The notes below the pieces were generated by a model. That model had not been told where the DNA came from. It searched no databases and worked only from the letters and a program-made list of their open reading frames with translations. Shown in pieces: positions 27,166 through 35,327 of a stretch of 64,000 nt of DNA. This DNA comes from JACPPO01 sp965262505 (lineage in GTDB: Bacteria > Acidobacteriota > Vicinamibacteria > Vicinamibacterales > UBA2999): positions 806,001 through 870,000 of the forward strand of contig CBDHFM010000030.1 in assembly GCA_965262505.1 (NCBI GenBank), read 5' to 3'. Every line of letters starts with the position of its first letter. Positions within the stretch are counted from its first letter, which is position 1. The position numbers were made by a program, and so were the translations under genes.

Positions 27166-27865
27166 AGCGTTGGCGCACGGATCCCGCGCCCTCGGTGAGC
27201 CACGATCGACATCCTGGCCATCGTGAGGACGGAGTTGCAGGATCTCGATATGCAGTCGAGCGTGTCCCCGAAGTCCAAGACAAGAGACCCCGTCGGAAAC
27301 TGGTCGGCATACGACCGAGCGCTGGTCCAGCGAGTCGATATCACCGTGTGGTTGGTCCCGGATGCGATCCCCGCATCGAAACCGCGCTGACGCTTCGGCT
27401 TATCTTCCACCTGCCCCCTCCGGTAGACGCAAGGCTTCCTGACATCGATCTTCGGGATGCTGGGTCTCGACCTATCCCCACCCGATCACACCACGCGCTC
27501 ACAGCGTGGCCAGCATCTCGACCTTTCGCTTCGCCGTGCTCCCGCTGGTGCCAGCTTGCCTCTCCTCGTCGCCAGTCCGGGACTTTCGATCATGGACGAG
27601 GATGCATGGGCCGCCGTGAAATACGGAGGACGGGGGCGGCGAGGCTGGAAGAAGCTGCATTTCGGTATCGACCGACGGGTGTGATCGTCGCCTTGGCTCT
27701 GACGGAGGCGTGTGTCGACGACGTGACGACTGGCAGCACGTTGATCGAGGAGGTCGACGGCGTCCTCGGAAGGGTGACGGCGAATGCCGCCTACGATACG
27801 ATCGGTTTCTACGAGGCCGCCGGACCGCGTGGCGCGACCGTCGTGGTTCTGCCGACGAGTACGGC
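27166..27865 (+). mobile_element. IS-B remnant, heavily decayed
   Basis: Begins with GCGTTGGCGCACGGATCC, matching the right terminus of IS-B (32520 side) and then its transposase through many frameshifts: VGNWSAYDRALVQRVDITVW, FHLPPPVDARL, KYGGRGRRGWKKLHFG, DGVLGRVTANAAYDTIGFYE. Similarity ends after GATVVVLPTSTA near 27865, so the distal end is lost. No functional product. Confidence 0.75.
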
Positions 27866-27972
27866 CACCGAGGCTGATCGTCTGGACACGTTACCAACAC
27901 TCAGTTACGCGTCCACCAGTTCGTCAAGAACAATCTTCTTTATCAGTTTTATCAGTTGATTTGGCGAGAGTA

Positions 27973-28078
27973 ATGCTCATGGACATCGACATCAAGCTGA
28001 ACATCCCCGCCCTCGAAAAACTGATGGATTATACGGTCAGTGGAATAGGCAGTGTCGCCGGCCCTATGTTGGTGTCCT
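27973..28078 (+). pseudogene. N-terminal fragment of an unidentified gene cut by IS3
   Basis: ATG codons at 27973 and 27979 open MDIDIKLNIPALEKLMDYTV followed by SGIGSVAGPM, then IS3 begins at 28079. The composition (amphipathic start, GIGSVAGPM) faintly resembles N-termini of DUF2806-type proteins. That call is a guess; the fragment is short. Confidence 0.35.
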
Positions 28079-28107
28079 TGACCTGCCGGCTTTCTTCGGA
28101 CCAGTGA

Positions 28108-29031
28108 TTACTGGAGAACAGCGCCAGTTGAAGTTCGTCGTGCGTCTCCGTGTTCTTCCTGGTCAGCGCGAGCCGGCATTGCCGACGAGCGCCCTCCGTC
28201 ATCCGAGCCAGCCCTGAGCTGCGCCTTGAACTCGGCTGGCGTCAGATAGCCAAGGCTTGAGTGCGGCCGCACCTCGTTGTAGTGCTGTCGCCACTGCTCG
28301 ATCCCGACCTTCGCGTCCATGCGGTTCCGAAACCACTGGAGGCTCAGGAACTCGTCGCGGAACTTCCCGTTGAACGATTCGTCGGTGGCATTCTGCCACG
28401 GCTTCCCCGGGTCGATCAGCGCCGTGTCAATGCCCGCGTCACCGAGCCAGCGCAAGATGGCGGTGGCCACGAACTCCGGTCCGTTGTCCGACCGCAGGTG
28501 CCGCGGGGCGCCGTGCACGCTGACCAGCTGGGCGAGCACCTCGATCACGCGCCCAGAGCGGATGCCGCCGGCCACGTCAATCGCCAGACATTCGCGGGTC
28601 CACTCGTCGACGATCGTCAGGCATTTGAGCGTCTGCCGATTTGCACAGGTGTCGAACACGAAGTCGTACGCCCACACGTGGTTCCGGGCGGTCGGCGGCA
28701 GCGGCCGGGGCCGTCCCGTGGCCACCCGGCGCCGGGGGCGCCGCCGCGGGACCTGCAACCCCGCCTGGCGCCAGAGCCGATGTGTGCGATCGGGGCTCAT
28801 CACGTGCCCCTCTCGTCTCAGGAAGATCCGGATCCGGCGATACCCATAGCGGGGATACTGGGCCGCCAAGCGGCGCATCGCGGTCAGAGCGGGGGCATCC
28901 CGCACCGCCAGCCGCGACTGATAGCCCAAGGTCGACCGCGCCACCGAGAGTACGGCGCACGCGCGGCGGTCGGACAGACCGCGTGATCGGGTATACGCGA
29001 CCTGCTGCCGGCGCACGCGTGCGCCTACCAT
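28108..29031 (-). CDS. IS3 transposase orfB (integrase core)
   Basis: 307 residues. Helical N-terminus (RGLSDRRACAVLSVARSTLG), then the rve core: NHVWAYDFVFDTC (first Asp), LRSDNGPEFVA (second Asp), and FNGKFRDEFLS with the catalytic Glu, ending HSSLGYLTPAEF. All DDE residues are present. The overlap with orfA is at an A7 run, the usual -1 slippage site that yields the fused OrfAB transposase. Confidence 0.92.
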   Translation of the reverse strand: MVGARVRRQQVAYTRSRGLSDRRACAVLSVARSTLGYQSRLAVRDAPALTAMRRLAAQYPRYGYRRIRIFLRREGHVMSPDRTHRLWRQAGLQVPRRRPRRRVATGRPRPLPPTARNHVWAYDFVFDTCANRQTLKCLTIVDEWTRECLAIDVAGGIRSGRVIEVLAQLVSVHGAPRHLRSDNGPEFVATAILRWLGDAGIDTALIDPGKPWQNATDESFNGKFRDEFLSLQWFRNRMDAKVGIEQWRQHYNEVRPHSSLGYLTPAEFKAQLRAGSDDGGRSSAMPARADQEEHGDARRTSTGAVLQ

Positions 29032-29288
29032 TTTTTTCGCGTGATCTCCTTGAGGACGTCGATCTCCAGGTCCCGGTCCGCCACCATCTTCTTCAGGCGG
29101 CCGTTCTCCTGCTCGAGCTGGCGCAAGCGCTTGACGTCGGACGGTTCCAAGCTGCCAAAGTGCTTCCGCCAGCTGTAGATCGTCTGGCCGCTGACACCGT
29201 GCTTCTTCGCCACGTCCGGGACCGGTTTCGTGTCGGCCTCCCGCAGGATCGTGACCATCTGTTCTTCGGTGAATCGGGTCTTCTTCAT
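29025..29288 (-). CDS. IS3 orfA (helix-turn-helix protein)
   Basis: 87 residues, MKKTRFTEEQMVTILREAD start, HTH (VAKKHGVSGQTIYSWRKHFG) and a leucine-zipper tail (RLRQLEQENGRLKKMVADRD). It ends TRKKW at CGAAAAAAATGGTAG; slipping back one base on A7 enters orfB at ATGGTA. Intact. Confidence 0.92.
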   Translation of the reverse strand: MKKTRFTEEQMVTILREADTKPVPDVAKKHGVSGQTIYSWRKHFGSLEPSDVKRLRQLEQENGRLKKMVADRDLEIDVLKEITRKKW

Positions 29289-29354
29289 GGCTCCCTCACT
29301 TTCCGAGGGCGCCATTCTCTCAAGCGTCAGCTGGTCCGAAAAATGGCAGGCAGG

Positions 29355-29969
29355 TCACCGCGTCGTGCTCGGCATGTAGCGCGGGTCGGCGGTCGTCGCC
29401 GCATCGACGAGGTGGCGAATGGCGGTGGTGTCCAGGACGTAGGCGCCGTGCTCGAAGTCGATCAGGTCCGCCAGGGCCACCGCCGTGTCCGCGACGACCA
29501 GCGTCACGTCCCCGCGCGTGCGCAGACCCAGCATCTGGTGCCGCGTGTCGCCGGCGGCGAGCCCGAGCGGCCGCGTCTCTGAATCGTCGACCCGGTGCCG
29601 GCTCCGGCGCAGGCCCAGCTGCGCGACGACAAACCGGGCGAGCGCCTCCCCGTCACATTTCCATTGGTCCACGTGGGCCGTCGTGAGCACCACCCGGTTG
29701 ATGTCGCTCCGTTTGTCACAGACGATGAAGCGTGCCGCCTCGCGTGACCCCGCGGGGATCGTCTGCACCGGCATGACGCAGTCGGCTTCGCAGCCAGGAC
29801 AGACCACCGTCGTGGCGGGCCGCGCCCGGACCAGGAGCCGGTGCGCCTTGAGGGCCGCGACGGCCTCGGCCGGCCACTGGCGTACGTCGGTCTCGCTCAC
29901 TCGCACCGCCGCGCCGTCTCGCGCCCCGACCCGGGCGACGAGGTCGAGCAGGGCCTCCCGCGGCGTCAT
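29355..29969 (-). CDS. Unknown conserved protein with Cys pairs, 3' end cut by IS3
   Basis: About 204 residues from MTPREALLDLVARVGARDGA. Features: CPGCEADCVMPV and FIVCDKRSDINRVV in the middle (a possible metal site), then DQWKCDGEALARFVVAQLGLRRS and a conserved-looking end VLDTTAIRHLVDAATTAD. The stop lies in the IS3 terminal repeat, so the native end is lost. IS-B lies 5 bp upstream of the start codon, so the native promoter is also gone. I recognise no named family. It is cargo trapped between two IS. Confidence 0.5.
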   Translation of the reverse strand: MTPREALLDLVARVGARDGAAVRVSETDVRQWPAEAVAALKAHRLLVRARPATTVVCPGCEADCVMPVQTIPAGSREAARFIVCDKRSDINRVVLTTAHVDQWKCDGEALARFVVAQLGLRRSRHRVDDSETRPLGLAAGDTRHQMLGLRTRGDVTLVVADTAVALADLIDFEHGAYVLDTTAIRHLVDAATTADPRYMPSTTR

Positions 29970-30466
29970 CCCGCGGCGTTGTTGCATGAATCGGAACAAG
30001 CCCGCACCGATCTCGATCCACAGCTCCTTCACCGACCGATGCGGTACGACATCGGCCTGCCCAGCCCAGTCATCTGATTCAGGATGTTGCACGCGAGGAC
30101 GACCTCAGTCCCTCGCCCTGCAGGACTGCACGCTCGAAGGCCGTCTCCGATGATCGACTTGTACCGGAAGAACGCATTCTCCACGCGAGCCTGCCCATGG
30201 TAGCCAGACATCTTCTTCCAGCGTCGCCGTCCTATCTCCTTGACCGCCAGGATCGTGTGATCACGGGCGCGCGACCGCGGGCCGTGTCGAGGCACGTTGG
30301 CCGTAATCGTTGGCGGCACCATGACGGTCGCGCCCCGCGCCCCGGCAGCCTCGTAGAAGTCGATCGTATCGTAGGCGGCATCCGCCGTCACCCGTCCGAG
30401 AGCGCCGTCGATCGTCTCGATCAGCGTGATGCCAGTCGTCGCGTCGTCGACACTCGCCTCCGTTAG

Positions 30467-31924
30467 CAGCCCGTGGTTAAAAGGGGGGATCGACATGGTC
30501 GATCCGACGTACTACACTCCCGGCATGGCTATGGGTCGTCGCAAGCACCGCGCACGGACGCCGAGTTTGTGGATCGCCACCAATGAGTTGCCCCGGACCG
30601 GCGGACACCCGTTCTACCAGCGACTGAATCAGGTCCTCGACACGCATGCCTTCGACGAGTTCGTGGAGGCGCAGTGCGCGCCGTTCTACGCCGCCGCGGT
30701 GGGACGGCCGAGTCTGACGCCGGGGACCTACTTTCGACTGCTGTTGATCGGGTACTTCGAAGGCATTGACTCGGAACGTGGTATCACGTGGCGGACAGCC
30801 GATTCCCTCGCGCTTCGTGGCTTTCTGGGCCTGGGCCTCGATGAAGTCACACCTGAGCACTCGACGATCTCGCGGACACGACGCCTGATCGATGTGGAGA
30901 CGCACCGCGCGGTCTTCACCTGGATCCTGCACGTGCTGGCAACCGCGGATCTGATCAGGGGCAAGACGATCGGTATTGATGCCACGACCCTGGAGGCGAA
31001 CGCCGCCCTGCTGCGGAGCATCGTGCGCCGCGATTCGGGCGAGACCTATCAGGAGTTTCTGACGCAGCTCGCGCAAGCGTCCGGCATGGCCACGCCGACG
31101 CGGGCGGACTCGGCGCGGTTGGATCGGACCCGCCCGACGAAGGGCCGGAACACCGACTGGCGGCATCCGCACGACCCCGACGCGCGCATCACGAAGATGA
31201 AGGACGGCCGCACACACCTCGCGCACAAGGCCGAGCACGCGGTCGACCTGGAGACCGGCGGCATCGTCGGGGTGACGGTCCAGGGCGCCGACCAGGGGGA
31301 GACCACGACCATCGCGGACCCGGTGACGGCGGCCGCCGAGGACCTCGAAGCGGTGGCCACGGTGACAGACGAGCCCACCAGCGTGATCGAGGACGTCGTC
31401 GCCGACAAGGGGTATCACAGCAACCAGGTCTTGGTGGATCTGGCGGCGCTGGACCTGCGCACGTACATTGCCGAACCACAGCGCGGCCGACGGCGCTGGA
31501 CGCGCACGGCCACGGCGCGAGACGCGGTGTATGCCAATCGCCGCCGCATCCGCCGCGCCCGGGGCCGAGCCCTGCAGCGCCAGCGCAGCGAACGCCTCGA
31601 ACGCCCATCTCTACGAGACCGGGGGCCGGCGGCGGACACATCGGCGCGGGCACCCCAACATCCTCAAACGACTGCTCGTCCACACGGGCGCCTTCAACTT
31701 AGGCCTGCTCATGCGAACGCTGACCGGCGTGGGCACGCCGCGTGGCCTCCAGGGGCGCAGGGCGGCGGTCTGGGCGCTCGTCGTCGCCGTGTGGACCTGC
31801 GTGGTCGACCTCTGGCGCCACGATCACACCCCATCCGGCGACCACGCGCCCGCAGGCACACCGCATCATCGTTTCGAACGATTTCCAGTCCGCGCGGCAG
31901 AAGGGGCCGTTTAACCACGGGCTG
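30467..31924 (+). mobile_element. IS-C copy 1, nested in IS-B
   Basis: 1,458 bp between perfect 15-bp inverted repeats CAGCCCGTGGTTAAA / TTTAACCACGGGCTG. A 4-bp target duplication TTAG flanks it (30463-30466 and 31925-31928), the YTAR type typical of IS5-group elements. Removing element and one copy of TTAG exactly restores the IS-B transposase frame. Confidence 0.92.
30525..31914 (+). pseudogene. IS-C transposase, frameshifted near the C-terminus
   Basis: The ATG at 30525 opens MAMGRRKHRARTPSLWIATN. The N-terminal domain (PFYQRLNQVLDTHAFDEFVE) and DDE part (IGIDATTLEANAALL, VVADKGYHSNQVLVDLAALD) are collinear with copy 2. Near 31600 a small deletion shifts the frame; the rest (HLYETGG, NILKRLLVHTGAFNLGLLMR) continues in another frame to 31914. 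Copy 2 shows the intact form. Confidence 0.82.
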
Positions 31925-32520
31925 TTAGGGCTCGGGCGACGATCACGCCCGATCGGTCGACACCGAGATGCAGCTTCTTCCAGCCTCGCCTCCCTCGTCC
32001 TCCATGTTTCACAGCGGCCCATTCGCCCTCGCCCACGACCGAGAGGCCCGTGCTGTCGACAAGGAGATGCATACTGGCACCCGCGGGGGCGCGACGAAGC
32101 GCGAGGTCGAGATGCTGGCCACGCCGTAAGAGCGTGGTGTGATCGGGCACGGACAGATCGAGACCCAGCATCCTGAAAATCGATGTCAAGAAGCCTTCAG
32201 TCTGCCGCAGGGGCAGGTGGAAGATGAGCCGGAGCGTCAGCGCGCTTTCGATGGCGAGATCGGAATACTGCCGCTGCCCGCCACGCGTGCCGACGCCCAC
32301 GGCCTCCCAGGTGGCGACCGCCTCCGGGGCCAACCACACGGTGATATCGCCTCGCTGGACCAGCGCTCGGTCGTATGCCGGCCAATTCCCGACGTGGTAT
32401 GTTGTCTTGTACTTTGGGTGCACGCTCGACTTCATGTCGAGATCATGCACCTGTGGTCGCCACGATGGCCAGGAGGTCGATCGTGGCTCACCGCGGGCGC
32501 GGGATCCGTGCACCAACGCC

Positions 32521-32756
32521 GTGCGCAGGACCGCGTCATCCGTCTCGAGGAGCGCCTGCGGATGCACGGTCTCCTCCCGGACGATCTGAAGCCACGTATC
32601 AACGACTTCACGATGAACCAACTGGCGGCGCTTCGGTCCGCGAGTGACGACGAGCTCCCGGCTCTCGCTCGACAGGTCATCGATGACAGCATCGGCGACC
32701 GCAAGACGATCAAACAGATGGTCGTGAGTTGGCGGGCCGACTATCAGAGGCTCTAG
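32521..32756 (+). pseudogene. DUF6526-like C-terminal fragment
   Basis: Frame open from the IS-B right end: QDRVIRLEERLRMHGLLPDD, then ASDDELPALARQVIDDSI and KQMVVSWRADYQRL before the stop. From memory this matches the C-terminal half of DUF6526 proteins, whose N-terminal membrane spans are missing here. The stop is one base from the end of the convergent integrase gene. Confidence 0.6.
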
Positions 32757-32757
32757 T

Positions 32758-34026
32758 TCAGACCAGGAACAGGTCGCGGGTGACGAGGCCCGCCTCGTGC
32801 ACATTGGGGTCTGGCGAGGAGAAGCTGCGCCCCCCTTCAAATCCCCGGCCGCCCGGGCAGAGATAGGCCGCCCAGTTGTCCATCAGGCGGCGCCGACGCT
32901 CAAAGAGATCACTGCGGGCGTAGGCCGCCCCGGTGGGATTTTGTACCGTATGGGCGAGCGCGGCCTCGACCACTTCGCGGGGTGTGTTTGTTTGTTCCGC
33001 CGCCCAGTCCCGGAAGCTCGACCGGAACCCATGCGGCACGGCGGCGATGCCGAGTCCTTTGATCAAGTTCGACAGCGTCATGTCGGAGAGCGGCTTCCCG
33101 CGTGGACTGCGGAACACTAGATTGCTGCCGTCACTGCGTTCCCGTGCGTCGTGCAGGATCGCGAGCGCCCGCCGAGAGAGCGGCACGCGGTGATCCCGCT
33201 TCGCCTTCATGCGCGCGGCAGGAATGGTCCACACGCCAGCGTCCAAGTCCATCTCGTCCCACGTTGCCAGGCGCACCTCGCCGGACCGTGCCGCCGTCAG
33301 CACCAAGAGTTCGAACGCATCCTTGGTCGTGACCACCGCCTGGGAGGTTCGCATGGTCGCGAGGGCGTCCGCCACTTCACCGTGCGGCAGCGCCCGCATG
33401 TGTTGGACGACGGCCCGCTGCCGCCCGAGGGCCTGCCCGAGGGCGTCGCCCGCCGGGTTGTCCGGCCGGTAGCCCATCGCGATCGCCCACTTCATCACGG
33501 CGCCGATCCGTTGCCGGACCCGCCGCGCGGTCTCCGGCTTGTCGTGCCATATGGGGGTCAGGACCGCCAGCACGTCGCCCGTGGTCACGTCGGACACGGG
33601 CATCGCCCCGATGCGCGGGAACGCATAGGCGCGCAGACTGCGCGGCCAGGCCTGCCCGTACCTCGCGTTCCGCCAGCCGGGGCGCTGCTGCTCCAGCACC
33701 GCGGCGGCAGCCTCCTCGACCGTGGGCACGTCTGGGGCGCGGCGCTGCTCGGTCCGCGGATCCCCGCCCGCCCGCGCCTGCTTGCGGTGGGCGAACGCCA
33801 CGTCGCGCGCCTCGGCCAGCGACACCAGCGGGTAGCCGCCGAGCCCGAGCATCCGGGGTCGGCCCCGAATGACCAGCCGTTGCACCCACCGCCGTGCCCC
33901 GGACGGGTCGACGCGCAAGTTCAGGCCGTGGCCGTCACAGTAGAAGCCGGGCGGGGCGGTGCGCACGAACACGGCACTCAAGCGATGCGTCAGGCGGCGC
34001 GACGGCCGCGGAGGAGTGTCTGTCAT
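32758..34026 (-). CDS. P4-type tyrosine integrase, copy 2
   Basis: 422 residues. DUF4102 arm-binding domain (YCDGHGLNLRVDPSGARRW, LGLGGYPLVSLAEARD), core-binding domain and catalytic domain with Arg in AARSGEVRLATWDEMD, HGFRSSFRDWA, HTVQN and Tyr in AAYARSDLFERR; all catalytic residues present. The C-terminus has about 30 extra residues compared with copy 1. It faces copy 1 across 11 kb. The start is the ATG at 34026; no clear ribosome site. Confidence 0.92.
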   Translation of the reverse strand: MTDTPPRPSRRLTHRLSAVFVRTAPPGFYCDGHGLNLRVDPSGARRWVQRLVIRGRPRMLGLGGYPLVSLAEARDVAFAHRKQARAGGDPRTEQRRAPDVPTVEEAAAAVLEQQRPGWRNARYGQAWPRSLRAYAFPRIGAMPVSDVTTGDVLAVLTPIWHDKPETARRVRQRIGAVMKWAIAMGYRPDNPAGDALGQALGRQRAVVQHMRALPHGEVADALATMRTSQAVVTTKDAFELLVLTAARSGEVRLATWDEMDLDAGVWTIPAARMKAKRDHRVPLSRRALAILHDARERSDGSNLVFRSPRGKPLSDMTLSNLIKGLGIAAVPHGFRSSFRDWAAEQTNTPREVVEAALAHTVQNPTGAAYARSDLFERRRRLMDNWAAYLCPGGRGFEGGRSFSSPDPNVHEAGLVTRDLFLV

Positions 34027-34075
34027 CGATTAGACCACGTGATGTGCGTCCACAGTTCTGTATACAGATGAAATT

Positions 34076-34090
34076 CGGATGCGAGCGGAA
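34076..34090 (-). repeat. 15-mer TTCCGCTCGCATCCG upstream of integrase 2
   Basis: On the minus strand this word lies 49 bp before the integrase start and matches the word before integrase 1 with one mismatch, at nearly the same distance. The rest of the two upstream regions is not obviously alike. Confidence 0.4.
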
Positions 34091-34197
34091 GCGCCGGGAC
34101 GCTATGAGCCGCACTCGGACAATAACCCATTTTTGTTAGAGAAAGTTACATGGACGCTCATGGGACATCACGGGAAGACGTCGGACACCGAACAATG

Positions 34198-34266
34198 GTG
34201 GATGCGGAGGATCACGAGAAATGCGGGCCAAACCGCCCCACCGCAGAGTCTTCATGCAACAACGCC
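34198..34266. mobile_element. IS-A right-end fragment
   Basis: Matches the 70 bp between the transposase start and right terminus of IS-A copy 5 (GAGAAATGCGGGCCAAACCG ... TTCATGCAACAACGCC). No transposase follows. It is a relict terminus beside the IS630 element. Confidence 0.75.
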
Positions 34267-34302
34267 CCGGGTTGGCGACGCGGAGCGTCGCCCGCGAGCT
34301 TA

Positions 34303-35327
34303 AAGCGCTTTTCAAATAGGCCTTGTACTACCTGGGGCGGTCGTGGTACTTCTGCGCGCACCGATGCAGGAGGGCCCGATGCGTGCCTATTCGATGGATC
34401 TGCGAGAGCGGGCGCTCCTCGACAGCGATGCCGGGATGACGGCGGCCGAGGTGGCGGCGAAGTACCGCGTGAGCGGGTCGTGGGTGCGGCTACTGAAACA
34501 GCGGCGGCGCGACACGGGCGAGGTGGCGCCTCGCGTCCAGCGACATGGACGGCGCGGCATGCTTGAGCCGCACCTACACACCTTGGCCGCGCTGATTGCG
34601 GCGCACCCGGATCGCACGCTGGCTGAGCTGAAGGACGCCCTCGCCACGCCCGCGAGTGTGCCGACGGTCTGGCGCGCCGTGCGGGCCCTCGGCCTGACCG
34701 TTAAAAAACACGGTCCGCCCGTCCGAACACGATCGGCCTGACGTCGCGGCCGCGCGGGTCGCGTGGCACGCGGCGGCGCCGACCTGGGATGTCGCCCACC
34801 TCGTGTTTCTGGACGAAACCGGCATCACCACCAATCTGCTTCGGCGGTACGGCCGGGCACCGCGCGGCGCGCGCGTCCACGACCACGCCCCCTGCGGGCG
34901 CTGGCAGACCAGCACGTTTCTCGCCGCGTTGCGGGTCACGGGGCTGACCGCACCGGGGGTCTTCGACGGCGCGATCGATGGCGAGAGCTTCCGCGCCTAC
35001 ATCGAACAGATCCTGGTGCCGACCCTGCAGCCCGGCGACATCGTCATTGCCGACAATCTCGGGGCCCACAAGGTCGCCGGCATCCAACGCGCCATCCAGG
35101 CCGCCGGGGCCACCCTCTGGTACTTGCCACCCTACAGCCCGGACCTCAATCCCATCGAGCTCTGCTTCGCGAAGCTCAAGGCCCTCGTTCGCACCGCTCG
35201 CTGTCGCAGCACCGAGACGCTCTGGCCGTTCCTCGGCGAGTGCTTGGCGCACTTCAGCACTGACGAATGCCGCAACTATGTTCGGCACTGCGGGTACGCG
35301 GCCGCCACACGGTCATGAAAAGCGCTT
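34303..35327 (+). mobile_element. IS630-family element
   Basis: 1,025 bp with perfect 12-bp inverted ends AAGCGCTTTTCA / TGAAAAGCGCTT and a TA target duplication (34301-34302 and 35328-35329), as expected for IS630. It is inserted exactly in the TAA stop codon of the symporter gene and recreates it. Confidence 0.92.
34379..35318 (+). CDS. IS630 transposase in two frames
   Basis: First frame 34379-34741: MRAYSMDLRERALLDSDAGM with an HTH (TAAEVAAKYRVSGSWVRLLK). After GTTAAAAAACACGG the second frame carries NTVRPSEHDRPDVAAARVAW, then the DDE core HLVFLDETGITTNL, IVIADNLGAHK, YLPPYSPDLNPIELCFAKLK, ending at 35318. Moving between frames needs +1 (or -2) at the A6 run. IS630 genes often use a programmed shift here, but usually -1, so an indel is possible. 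Catalytic Asp, Asp and Glu are all present. Confidence 0.8.

Larger units (their letters stand above)
28079..29357 (-). mobile_element. IS3-family element
   Basis: 1,279 bp. Left end TGACCTGCCGGCTTTCTTCG and right end (complement) TGACCTGCCTGCCATTTTTC are imperfect inverted repeats of about 26 bp ending CGGACCAG inside. It carries overlapping orfA and orfB on the minus strand. It truncates an unknown gene on the left and the 3' end of another unknown gene on the right. Confidence 0.9.
30029..32435 (-). pseudogene. IS-B transposase, two halves around IS-C
   Basis: The 5' half (32435 down to 31929) runs MKSSVHPKYKTTYHVGNWPA to GVIVARALT; the 3' half (30466 down to 30029) runs EASVDDATTGITLIETIDGA to SYRIGR. 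Joining them over one TTAG restores a continuous transposase of about 315 residues with LLVDSTGLSV, VTADAAYDT and YHGQARVENAFFRYKSI. Related to, but clearly distinct from, the IS-A enzyme. Confidence 0.85.
29975..32520 (-). mobile_element. IS-B (IS5 family), split by IS-C copy 1
   Basis: Left end GGCGTTGTTGCATGAA at 29975, right end CCGTGCACCAACGCC ending 32520 (a variant of the same terminus). Removing the nested IS-C and one TTAG leaves 1,084 bp, the IS-A length. Outer flanks do not match, so no target duplication. It separates an unknown gene (29355-29969) from a DUF6526-like remnant. Confidence 0.85.

Noticed and set aside
27109..28107. Small plus-strand genes across the IS-B remnant
   Set aside because: The frames here are pieces of a decayed transposase; no single frame longer than about 60 residues retains sense apart from transposase similarity.
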